Shown here: positions 1 to 7,209 of the stretch, one piece after another
How positions within the stretch are numbered: position 1 is the stretch's first letter
How the letters are laid out: every line of letters starts with the position of its first letter
NCBI RefSeq assembly: GCF_049933045.1
Contig: NZ_CP187926.1
Span: 1,426,001-1,490,000 of the forward strand
Reading direction: 5' to 3'
Origin: Pseudocolwellia sp049933045
GTDB lineage: Bacteria; Pseudomonadota; Gammaproteobacteria; Enterobacterales; Alteromonadaceae
DNA: 64,000 nt
Program-made: the position numbers and the translations under genes
The notes under the pieces: model-generated
Told to the model about the DNA's origin: nothing
Databases searched by the model: none
Seen by the model: only the letters and a program-made list of their open reading frames with translations

Positions 1-319
1 TAGATGCAGCACCTGTACTGTGTTGGTGTGCTTTAATATAGCTACCATCAATGAACTCCCACTCTACATCACTATTAGCGGATAACGATTTGAATAACCT
101 CATCAATATTCCCTTTCTCGACCAAAGAAGGAACCTGCGATAAATGGTATTCCATAAACCAAAACACTCTGGTAAGTCACGCCATGGGCAGCCGACACGC
201 AAGCGATATAAAATTCCTTCCATCGTTTGTCTGTGTTCAAGCTTGTTATAAACTCTATCTTCAAGCAAAATAGCTTTTAGCTTCGACCACAACTCATCAG
301 TGAGCATTAATCGGGGCAT
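1..319 (-). CDS. IS5-family transposase, N-terminal part (runs off the window)
   Basis: The minus-strand frame opens with ATG at 319-317 and stays open to the window edge, giving 106 codons. The residues match the N-terminal DUF4096-type half of IS5-family (IS1031/IS427-like) transposases: MPRLMLTDELWSKL at the start, VGCPWRDLPE in the middle, and FIDGSYIKAHQHS near the edge, where the Asp is the first acidic residue of the DDE site. The rest lies outside the window, so whether the element is intact or frame-split cannot be judged. Upstream of the start an 8-bp inverted repeat (ATCTCGTA at 324-331, TACGAGAT at 358-365) may lie near the element end. Family call is secure; subgroup is inferred. 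Confidence 0.85.
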   Translation of the reverse strand, partial: MPRLMLTDELWSKLKAILLEDRVYNKLEHRQTMEGILYRLRVGCPWRDLPECFGLWNTIYRRFLLWSRKGILMRLFKSLSANSDVEWEFIDGSYIKAHQHSTGAAS

Positions 320-508
320 GGTGATCTCGTAAGGTTTGTTTTTGGCGAAGTAAATTATACGAGATTACCGCTTACGTATAAAATTAAAACAAAGATCAAC
401 ACCCCCTAGTGTTGTTTTCTTGGTGTTATTTTTTAAGTAAAGTGTATTTAAAGAAGTTAGTTGTGAAATTAAAAAGTTATAGCGGTAAACCGCCAAAGCT
501 TATCTTAC

Positions 509-611
509 ACTGCTAACAAGGCAAAGCAGCAGGACTAAAAACAGTTGGCCGTTGCTCGTGCCTCGCCATTTTGGCCAACAATTTCTAGCCTCTGTTTGAG
601 GCGTTAGCAGT
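509..611 (+). other. attC-like (VCR-like) stem-loop, copy 1
   Basis: The outer arms ACTGCTAAC (509-517) and GTTAGCAGT (603-611) form a perfect 9-bp inverted repeat. An inner pair, GTTGGCC (544-550) and GGCCAAC (573-579), is also perfect. The right side reads GCCTCTGTTTGAGGCGTTAGC. Integron attC sites have this layout: a roughly 60-140 nt imperfect hairpin with an RYYYAAC-like left core and a GTTR-type right core. Resemblance to Vibrio VCR-type sites is by eye. The exact R' consensus is not perfectly met, so recombination activity is not claimed. Confidence 0.5.
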
Positions 612-811
612 CTTATTCAATTTTTATAAATCAGGGATTGGTTTTTAGTGAAAAGGTTTCACGTTTCTATTTACCTCTTCCTAATTAAAATTTACTTAAC
701 GTTAATCGCTTTGTGTTGTTTTCTCAGTGTAAATTTTTAAGTAAAGTGTATTAAAATCGTTAGTTGTAATATTAGAAAGTTATAGCGGTAAACCGCCAAA
801 GCTTATCTTTC

Positions 812-912
812 ACTGCTAACAAGTTGCTTAAAAGGACAAAAAACAGTTGGCTTTTTCTCCTTCGTCGCTATTTTAGCCAACTATTTTTCGCCTCTTAGTG
901 GGGCGTTGAGGC
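812..912 (+). other. attC-like (VCR-like) stem-loop, copy 2
   Basis: This is the second copy of the attC-like structure. The left core GCTAAC is at 815-820, the inner perfect pair is AGTTGGCT (845-852) with AGCCAACT (875-882), and the right side reads CGCCTCTTAGTGGGGCGTTG, ending near 912. The right core is GTTGAGG rather than GTTAGCA, so the outer arms pair less well than in copy 1. The CTTAGTGGGGCGTT stretch is close to the 3' side of Vibrio superintegron repeats as I remember them. Confidence 0.45.
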
Positions 913-1039
913 TGTAGAATTTCTCCAAAAAGGAACTATTTCACGTTCCTTTTATTACCTTTAGGTTGTATGTTTTTTAACCTTGTGCGGTGTTCTTATC
1001 TGTGATCTAATAGATATTATCCTGCTAAAGTTAATTAAC

Positions 1040-2620
1040 ATGGCTAACTACAAACCCGATTTATCCTGTCAAAGTAAGTTCATTCCCATCGATTTCTCAC
1101 AGCAAATTATCCCGGGTACGTTTGAATATGCGCTTGCGCATATTGTTGAAAATCACCTTGATTTATCAGGCTTTGAACCGTGGTATCAAAACGATAAAGG
1201 CGGCGCAGCCGCCTATCCACCATCAGTGATGTTAAAGATTATTCTATTTGGCTATTCTCGTGGTTTTATCAGCAGTCGCCGCATTGCCAATGCCTGTGAA
1301 ACCAACATTACTTTCATGAGTTTATCGGGCGATGTTCAGCCGCACTACACCTCTATTGCCGCATTTGTTACGCGAATGAAAGACCAAATTGAGCCGCTAT
1401 TCACTCAAGTATTAATGATATGTGATAAGGAAGGACTCATTGGCCGTCACATGTTTGCCATCGATGGTTGCAAGATAAAATCCAATGCGAGTAAAGAATA
1501 TAGTGGGACATTTGACGAGTTAACTCGCAAGGAAGAGAAGCTACGCAAAGCTAGCCAGCGCATTCTGGCAAAGCACCAAGCACAAGATGGTTTGAGTGAA
1601 GATGAAATCAACCATGACTTAAAACAAAAAGCGAAGCTTGATAACAGCGCCACAAAAATCAGTGATTTCTTAGCGACCAACGAAGAAAAGCACGGTAGTA
1701 CAGGCAAGTCCGTTAAAAGTAATGTTACCGATAATGACAGCGCTAAAATGACCACCAGTAAAGGTACCATTCAAGGCTACAACGGCATTGCGATTAACGA
1801 TGCTCGCCTTTCATTGCCATCCATGGCATCAAGGCATTAGTAAATCCCTTTACGTCAGCATCAAATCATTCTTCAAGCTCAAACTTGGGGCAGTGTTGGC
1901 GAGCAACAAACATTAAAACCCGCCATAGAACAACTCAACAATCAATTAAGTAAACTTGGTACACCAAACGCATTTGAAACCGCTAAGTTCACCGCAGATA
2001 GTGGCTTTCACAGTGAAGCTAATCTGGAATATATGGCGACAACAGGGTTAGACAGCTACATAGCTGATACGCAATTTAGAAGTCGAAATCCACTCTTTAA
2101 AACCAGTGAGACCTACCATACAGAGCAAGAAAAACGGCGATTAAAACGCAGTAAAGGCAGGGCGCGACGCTTTACACAAGACGATTTTAACTTTGACCCA
2201 ACCAGCAATAGCTGCATTTGTCCTGCGGGGAAAACACTTTGGCGGCAAAGTACAAGTATCATCAGCCAAGGTAAAAGCTACGTCCGATTCACGGGCTATT
2301 TGAAAGACTGCCGATTTTGTCCACTGCAAAAGCAATGTATGCGAAAGCCGCCCAAATCAACCGGCCGACAAGTCCAGTTCTTAACGAAACTGGTACAAAA
2401 TGTCAGTCACAGTGACCGAATGAAGGTAAAAATAGACAGCCCCATTGGACGACGGCAGTACAGTAAAAGATTAGGGGCAATCGAACCGGTGTTTGGCAAT
2501 ATCACGGTTAATAAAGGCATGAATAAATTCACCTTGCGTGGGCAAGATAAAGTGAACACCCAATGGCAAATGTATTGCCTTGTTCATAATATTGAAAAGT
2601 TAAGAAACAATCTGCATTAG
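1040..2620 (+). pseudogene. IS1182-family transposase, interrupted by in-frame stops
   Basis: Two open segments (1040-1840 and about 1859-2620) lie in the same frame. Together they rebuild a ~510-residue IS1182-type DDE transposase. The N-terminal part contains YGYSRGFISSRRIA-like residues and the first catalytic Asp in FAIDGCKIKSNASKE. The C-terminal part has ADSGFHSE (second Asp) and GAIEPVFGNI (Glu). Between them sits a short insert with adjacent TAG and TAA codons, so no full-length protein is made without readthrough. The chosen start is ATG 1040 (MANYKPDLS, the usual family N-terminus); the open frame itself begins at 983 with unrelated residues. Terminal inverted repeats were not identified. 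Confidence 0.85.
1799..1863 (+). other. Short palindrome-flanked insert with TAG-TAA inside the IS1182 transposase
   Basis: The segment opens with GATGCT (1799-1804) and closes with AGCATC (1858-1863), a 6-bp inverted repeat. It carries about 16-18 codons absent from the expected family sequence, including TAG TAA at 1838-1843. The transposase frame resumes after it (HQIILQAQTWG) without a shift, so the insert length is a multiple of three. It contains another partial palindrome around CCATCCATGG (1820-1829). It may be a small mobile repeat; its identity is unknown. Confidence 0.6.
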
Positions 2621-2970
2621 GGCCTAAAAGCCCAACATCACACGAAAAACCAGCCTCAAAACGACATAAACCACTTCATCATCACTCTTAATAAACCTTT
2701 AACGATGCACAAATAAAAATCGTCCAAAAACGTAAACGTTTTTGATTGTTAAAAGAAAATAATCCAGTTAGAGTATTTTGATTAAAAATTAAATAAAAAA
2801 CGAGTAATTCTACAGGCTCGTTAGCTACTCAATATTGAACTCAGCAATCTATCCCGTTTTATGAGGTATAACTGCTGAGGTGGTAATAAAAATAAAGAAA
2901 TCATCTATTTATACTTACATCAAATATGTTAACATTTCGAATCATCATTTTACCAATGGAACTGAATTAA
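2621..2970 (+). other. Intergenic: right flank of the IS1182 copy with two hairpins
   Basis: There is no ORF here. An 8-bp perfect hairpin, CAAAAACG (2725-2732) with CGTTTTTG (2737-2744) and a 4-nt loop, looks like a terminator or element end. A second stem, CTCAGCA (2840-2846) with TGCTGAG (2873-2879), encloses about 26 nt and lies 90 bp upstream of the toxin-like gene, where it could affect its leader. A GTTAGC stands at 2820-2825, but I see no partner arm for it. Confidence 0.45.
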
Positions 2971-4017
2971 ATGAGCACGAAAGCCGAAGTCTGTATAAGT
3001 AACTGCACAAAAATATTACCTTCTCAAAATACAAAAGAAAACACCTTATTTTTAAAAGACAACCCTCATATTAAGACTGTTATTCATAAAGGTACTCCGT
3101 TTCTTTTACGTGATAACTATGAAGATCCTGCATGGAAAATAGCTTTAGATGCCACACCAAACATAATAAAAAATTTACAAACAATAACCCCACGCGAACA
3201 ATTTACTATTGCTGATATAAATGCGTCATTTGGTAGTGATATGTTAGTTGCCATGGCAAGCTTACATCAAGATAAAATAAAACCATTATTGGCAATATTA
3301 AATAATTATGCTCAAAATGAATCGTTAGGGTTGGGTGGTGCGGCGGCAACAGCAATGCAAAGCCGGTTAGATAGTTTTGGCAAAGCGGTAATGAAACATC
3401 ATATGGCTTTAAACAAGTTGCATGAAGGCTTTAAAGCAAAGTTACCTCGAGCAGAAATAATGCGATTATAAAGTACAGTAAAAAGCACAGTTAAAGCGCT
3501 TAATCAGAGCTTCCAAGCAGAATTAACTAAGTATTTCCCTCATTCAGCAGGTAGACGCGGCACTATAATGACAAGTGCAGAACGTGCTATTGGTATGGCT
3601 AAAGGTGTAAAAACCTATCAGCCATTAAATATCACTAATGGTGCGCAATTTGGCAAAGTACTAACTTTTGCTAAGGCAGCCAATTATGTCGGTAAAAGCG
3701 CCTTGATATTAGATGCCGGTTTTAGAGTACAAGGAGTAAGCGCTGATAAAGCAGCAGGGCGAGACTGGCAGCGTAGAGCGGTTATGGAAACAACAGGCTT
3801 TGGACTTGGTGCTGCGGCTGGTACGTTTGTTGGCGGTGGTATCATAGCCTCTAGTCTAGGTGTAGCATTAATGGCAACGCCTGTAGGTTGGGTTTTAGTG
3901 ATAGGAGCAGGTATTACCGCAGGATATTTTGCAGCTAAAGGGGCTGATTGGGGTGGTAAGAAGGCCGCTGGTTATGCATATGACACTAGTAAAAGCATAA
4001 GCTGGACATCTTTTTAG
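2971..4017 (+). pseudogene. Candidate membrane-disrupting (pore-forming) toxin/effector, interrupted by one in-frame TAA
   Basis: Open segments 2971-3471 (166 aa) and 3568-4017 (149 aa) are in the same frame. The 31 codons between them are also open after a single TAA at 3469-3471, so the ancestral product is one 348-residue protein. I do not recognise the N-terminal half. The C-terminal part has a long Gly/Ala-rich hydrophobic stretch (about residues 275-321 of the joined protein, with TGFGLGAAAGTF and ATPVGWVLVIGAG), resembling the hydrophobic hairpin of colicin-like or Tme-type type VI secretion effectors. The membrane gene 13 bp downstream fits a cognate immunity protein. Whether the TAA inactivates the gene or the downstream ATG 3568 makes a shorter toxin is open. 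The function is inference. Confidence 0.5.
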
Positions 4018-4030
4018 TTGAGGATAGATA

Positions 4031-4384
4031 ATGATTGAACCAACATCTGAACAGTGGTTTGCTATTGTTGCTGTTGCCATCTTTTTTATCTCAGCAATTT
4101 TTAATATATTATTTTACCGTATATCTGTGCTGTATATTGAACGAGAGCTAGTAAAGGAAGACGAAGGGTTTAAACCACTTGAATTAGACAAAGGCATAGG
4201 TGCCCGAGGCATGATGTACAACCAGCTTATTTTATTTAAAATTAAAAAGCACCCATATGTTGATGGTGAAGCCGTGGTACGTATTGCTCGTAAAAAAGAT
4301 TGGTGGTTAGCGTTTTTATCTTTCCACTCTTTATGGTTAGCAATGATTCCAATGATGGTTGGATATTTTTTGTATGCACCATAG
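4031..4384 (+). CDS. Small two-helix membrane protein, candidate immunity protein
   Basis: The 117-residue product has one hydrophobic helix near residues 8-30 and another near 92-115, with a basic/acidic segment (YIERELVKEDEGFKPLE) between them. Start ATG 4031 is preceded by GAGGATAG at about 4020-4027, a usable ribosome binding site. The gene lies 13 bp after the toxin-like gene and is probably co-transcribed with it. Immunity proteins against inner-membrane pore formers are typically small multi-pass proteins encoded directly downstream of the toxin, which is the basis for the call. No family was recognised. Confidence 0.55.
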   Translation: MIEPTSEQWFAIVAVAIFFISAIFNILFYRISVLYIERELVKEDEGFKPLELDKGIGARGMMYNQLILFKIKKHPYVDGEAVVRIARKKDWWLAFLSFHSLWLAMIPMMVGYFLYAP

Positions 4385-4446
4385 CTGTTATATAATCAAT
4401 ACTAAGGATTATTAAATAATTTGTTAAAAGTTTACGTGCAATCGCA

Positions 4447-4475
4447 GCTAACAACACGCCCTGAGGTGGACAACA
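4447..4475 (+). other. Possible attC left half-site next to the IS110 element
   Basis: GCTAACAACACGCC (4447-4460), followed by CTGAGGTGGACAACAAG, resembles the left core of the two attC-like sites at 509 and 812 (both GCTAACAAG) and the TAACAA..CGCC start of Vibrio VCRs. It lies 62 bp after the immunity-like gene and just outside the 3' end of the IS110 transposase. No matching right half was found on the other side of the IS. Confidence 0.3.
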
Positions 4476-4483
4476 AGTTTAAA

Positions 4484-5746
4484 TTAACCATTTAATGCAA
4501 ATTTTAACAGTGGCGAACCTCTTCGTTTTAGGGCTTCTAAATACTTTGATTCGTCGTAGGGTGTATTTGTCTTCCAACACTTAAATACGATGCTGATCCA
4601 CTTGAAAGCCAGTGATCTTATGATGCTATTATGTGGTTTTCCTTTGCTTTTTTGTTGCTCATAATAAGCCTTTGCCCAAAATGAATAACGTATAGAAAAT
4701 CCCGCCCATTCTACAAAGGTTTGTCTTAAAAAGGTCGGGCAACTGTACCGCCAATGCGTCCACATTTTCTTACCGCTTCGTTCAATCACGGGTGCGATAC
4801 CTGCGTATTTTTGTAGTTCGGATGCGTCATTATAACGGTTTCTGTTATTACCAAAGGCCACCAATAAACGTGGGGCAAGTTGTGGCCCTGCGCCAGGTAA
4901 ACTATCAAATATTACTTTATCACCTTGCGCTTTATAGGCTTTTTTTATTGCTTTATCTAGGGTTTCAATGCCTTTGAGTAACACTTTGAATTGTGCAATG
5001 AGTACTTCGATTAATTGTTGGTTCGGCTCTATCACACCTAGGTCATCCGTTAATGACATTGCATTTTTTATACTTAAAATACGTGCCTCGTTCACATGAG
5101 CATAATGGGAGTTGTGACTGTTAAAAAAGTCCAAGAGTGTTTGTTTTTTTGCTCTCTTAACGCGAGCAAGGCAAGGCCATTTACTGATGAAGTCACAGAA
5201 GATGAACGTGTCTTTTTCTTTAAACCATTCAAGAGCTTGTGGGTAGTAATTTTTTAATGTGGCGGTTATTTTATTCGATAAATTCACACTGTCTTGTACC
5301 AAGCTTCGTCGATATTCAACTAACTGTGAGAGTGAACGCATCGCCGCTGATTCGGGTTCAATAACGTTTAGCTTTTGCATATGCAAGGTCAAAATTTCAA
5401 CTTGTATCAGTGCATCAGATGGGTCATCTTTAGCCCCACTTGGGGTAAAGGCTTTTCTATATTTAGCAACGGTAGAAGGGTTGATAGTAAACAAAACAAG
5501 ATGGTCATATTTTGCTAACGCATAAATGAGCGGCCCTTTTTTTAGCTCACAAACCACAGCAACTTTTTGGTTCGGGTAACGCTGTTTAAGACTCATCGCC
5601 CATTCGTGAAGCGCCTCAGGTTTATTTTTAATAATGCTGTAGTAGTATTTTTCTGATGGGTTGGGATGTTCACAGATATCATGTTTTTTATCTGCCCAAT
5701 CGATACCGATTAACGCAGCGAAATTATCAACGCTATAGACTTTCAT
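4484..5746 (-). CDS. IS110-family transposase (DEDD recombinase)
   Basis: The 420-residue length is typical of the family. The N-terminal DEDD_Tnp_IS110 domain shows IGIDWADKKHD with the first Asp, VCELKKG with the Glu, and GAKDDPSDA with the two further Asp residues. The C-terminal transposase_20 domain shows LPGAGPQLAPRLLVAFG and LQKYAGIAPVI. The start ATG (5746-5744) is preceded by a good ribosome binding site (GCAGGAGATC on the minus strand). IS110 enzymes use an element-encoded bridge RNA to choose donor and target. The frame is intact, so this copy may be functional. The spacing to the attC-like half-site at 4447 raises the possibility that it belongs to the attC-targeting IS1111 branch. 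Confidence 0.93.
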   Translation of the reverse strand: MKVYSVDNFAALIGIDWADKKHDICEHPNPSEKYYYSIIKNKPEALHEWAMSLKQRYPNQKVAVVCELKKGPLIYALAKYDHLVLFTINPSTVAKYRKAFTPSGAKDDPSDALIQVEILTLHMQKLNVIEPESAAMRSLSQLVEYRRSLVQDSVNLSNKITATLKNYYPQALEWFKEKDTFIFCDFISKWPCLARVKRAKKQTLLDFFNSHNSHYAHVNEARILSIKNAMSLTDDLGVIEPNQQLIEVLIAQFKVLLKGIETLDKAIKKAYKAQGDKVIFDSLPGAGPQLAPRLLVAFGNNRNRYNDASELQKYAGIAPVIERSGKKMWTHWRYSCPTFLRQTFVEWAGFSIRYSFWAKAYYEQQKSKGKPHNSIIRSLAFKWISIVFKCWKTNTPYDESKYLEALKRRGSPLLKFALNG

Positions 5747-5980
5747 TTTTGATCTCCTGCTAGTAAAGTGACAGGTGGAATATGCTTAAATCTCGTTTCT
5801 CGCAGGTCTTATAGATAGTCGTGGTCGGCGATCCCTGAGTATGCGTTTTGAAATCGAGTTGCTCTGTTGGTTCGAACGTCTTGTTAGAAACATTGGATGT
5901 TTGTCATTCAATATTCGTAACCAACAGGAGCATGTTCCACCTAATCTAATAGTAAGTTACTTTATAAGATTAGGTGGCTT
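5747..5980 (-). ncRNA. Non-coding 5' flank of the IS110 element, candidate bridge RNA region
   Basis: More than 200 bp upstream of the IS110 start (reading on the minus strand) contain no ORF but several complementary segments. In the IS110 group the bridge RNA is encoded in this left-end region. A perfect 11-bp inverted repeat, CCACCTAATCT (5937-5947) with AGATTAGGTGG (5967-5977), lies at the outer edge. A related GGTGGAA element recurs at 5772-5778, close to the gene. RNA boundaries and guide loops cannot be set from this sequence alone. If the element belongs to the IS1111 branch, the RNA would instead lie at the other end. Confidence 0.35.
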
Positions 5981-6028
5981 GGTCGAACTATAAGAGTTTT
6001 CAAGCAGGATAAAGTACATGGAGGTTTG

Positions 6029-6499
6029 GTGATAAAAGTATATCTTTTTGATTGGGGCGATACATTAATGATCGACTTTCCCGGCGTCACAGGAAAAATG
6101 TGTGATTGGAAAGTTGTTGAAGCGGTATCTGGAGCTAAAGAAACTTTAGAAGCCTTATCTAAATATTCACGAGTCTATATTGCTACAGGTGCTGCTGATT
6201 CAACTGAGTTAGAAGTTAAAAAAGCTTTTGAGCGCGTAGGTTTAAATCAATTTATCTCAGGTTACTTCTGTAAAGCTAATGTAGGTTTTTCAAAAGGTAC
6301 ACCTAAATTCTTAAATGCTATATTAAAAAGTTTACAAATAACTTCTGTAAACGTGGCTATGGTAGGAGATAATTTCGATAAAGATATTAAACCTGCAATG
6401 TCTGCTGGTATTCAATCTTTTTGGTTTACTGATAAAGCTATAGAGTCGATGCCCGATAAAGTAAAGGTAATTAGAAAGCTTACGCAATTGTACTTATAA
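6029..6499 (+). CDS. HAD-superfamily hydrolase-like protein
   Basis: The 156-residue protein begins IKVYLFDWGDTLM, a HAD motif I with both aspartates (DWGDT), followed by IATGAADSTELE near motif II and MVGDNFDKDIKPAMSAGIQSFWF, a good motif IV with the GDxxxxD acidic pair. It lacks a large cap domain, as in small phosphatases of the YjjG/PGP type. GTG 6029 is preferred because GGAGG sits at 6020-6024; TTG 6026 is too close to it. The substrate is unknown. Its stop codon is directly followed by an attC-like half-site, which suggests it arrived as an integron gene cassette. Confidence 0.75.
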   Translation: MIKVYLFDWGDTLMIDFPGVTGKMCDWKVVEAVSGAKETLEALSKYSRVYIATGAADSTELEVKKAFERVGLNQFISGYFCKANVGFSKGTPKFLNAILKSLQITSVNVAMVGDNFDKDIKPAMSAGIQSFWFTDKAIESMPDKVKVIRKLTQLYL

Positions 6500-6557
6500 C
6501 TAGGCAAAACAGCGGGAATAACAGTTGGCTATAAATTTCTGCTTATGTAAGCGTTAA
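6497..6557 (+). other. Degenerate attC-like site directly after the HAD gene
   Basis: Starting at the stop codon, TAACTAGGCAAAACAGC (6497-6513) and AACAGTTGGCT (6520-6530) align with the left half of the attC-like copy at 514-549 with only a few mismatches and a 3-nt shorter spacing. GCGTTA at 6551-6556 could be the right core. The part between is about 30 nt shorter than in copy 1 and the inner GCCAAC arm is missing. The position at a stop codon and the orientation are those of a cassette attC. Confidence 0.4.
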
Positions 6558-6795
6558 AAGTAACGTCCCATGCCATAAAATAAACAAACCGACTATTATA
6601 GATGATTTAAGCCTCGATCTTTTAAATCACTATTTCCAACTTAACTATTCCACTTTTTAATTTTTACTGTATATTCTCCTACCTTGTTTTCATAGCTTTA
6701 TCTGTTGCATGCATTGGAGTAGTTGAATTTAACCATTTTTACTTCATTTATAATTTTGCCAGCTAAATTGGCGCTTGATAGGTTGGAGTGATTTT

Positions 6796-7065
6796 TTGAG
6801 TTTTATTGAAGTTTTTGGTTACATACCTGCAATTGTTTTTCCTACCGCGACTATTATTCAGTTGATACATCTAATTAAATCTAAAACCTCGGAAGGTGTG
6901 TCACCTTTTACCTGGGGTGCTTTCGCTATAGGTAATGTGTCACTTTATATATACACTGAAAAGTATAGTCAGTTGCAATCTATTATTGGCTTATTGTTTA
7001 CATCAATTTTGCAGATAGTGATTATTGTGTTGGTTTTTAAATATCGAGCAGATAAGAATAAGTAG
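6796..7065 (+). CDS. SemiSWEET / MtN3-saliva (PQ-loop) small transporter
   Basis: The ~89-residue protein has three hydrophobic helices (about residues 5-25, 38-56 and 63-83), the size and layout of bacterial SemiSWEETs, which dimerise to carry sugars across the inner membrane. The first helix has GYIPAIVFPTATIIQL in the PQ-motif position, and the segment KTSEGVSPFTWGAFAIGNV matches the family loop and second helix. TTG 6796 is chosen because GGAG (6785-6788) lies 7 nt before it; TTG 6775 would add seven residues and has no clear site. It stands alone between a cassette-like gene and a convergent gene. The substrate is not deducible. Confidence 0.75.
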   Translation: MSFIEVFGYIPAIVFPTATIIQLIHLIKSKTSEGVSPFTWGAFAIGNVSLYIYTEKYSQLQSIIGLLFTSILQIVIIVLVFKYRADKNK

Positions 7066-7209
7066 TTACTTGGTTTTTTATAACCGATTCCCTGAACAGG
7101 TCTTTTACTTATCACTCTTATCCATACTTGGTGACTATGAGTGATATTTACAACAGGGTGCTGTTATAAATATCACTACGCGATTACACAAAACACTATT
7201 ATATGCTCA

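Larger units (their letters stand above)
409..970 (+). repeat. Two imperfect tandem copies of a ~303-bp non-coding unit
   Basis: Copy 1 starts near 409 and copy 2 near 712. Landmarks recur at a constant offset of 303: the 12-bp palindrome GCGGTAAACCGC at 482-493 and 785-796, and GCTAACAAG at 512 and 815. Both copies share a TTAAGTAAAGTGTATT block, an ACAGTTGGC block and a trailing TTTCACGTT block, but with many substitutions, so this is an old duplication or two cassettes of one family. No ORF of useful length lies in either copy. Each copy contains one attC-like stem-loop, listed separately. The stretch from 320 to 1039 contains no gene. Confidence 0.8.

Noticed and set aside
409..970. CRISPR array
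   Set aside because: There are only two long divergent copies, no short regular repeats with unique spacers, and no cas genes in the window.
1447..1770. 107-codon open frame on the minus strand inside the IS1182 transposase
   Set aside because: It lies opposite the transposase coding strand, has a low-complexity hydrophobic Leu/Ser composition typical of antisense translation, and has no ribosome binding site.
1040..2620. Programmed frameshift as the cause of the split IS1182 transposase
   Set aside because: Both halves are in the same frame, and the break is two stop codons in an insert, not a slippery site.
2815..2830. GTTAGC at 2820 as the right core of an attC site
   Set aside because: No matching left arm or inner stem could be found at a suitable distance; a six-base match is expected by chance.
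2971..3471. Two independent genes (166 and 149 residues) instead of one split gene
   Set aside because: The frame is identical, the intervening 31 codons are open, and composition is continuous; one split gene is simpler, though ATG 3568 may still be used.
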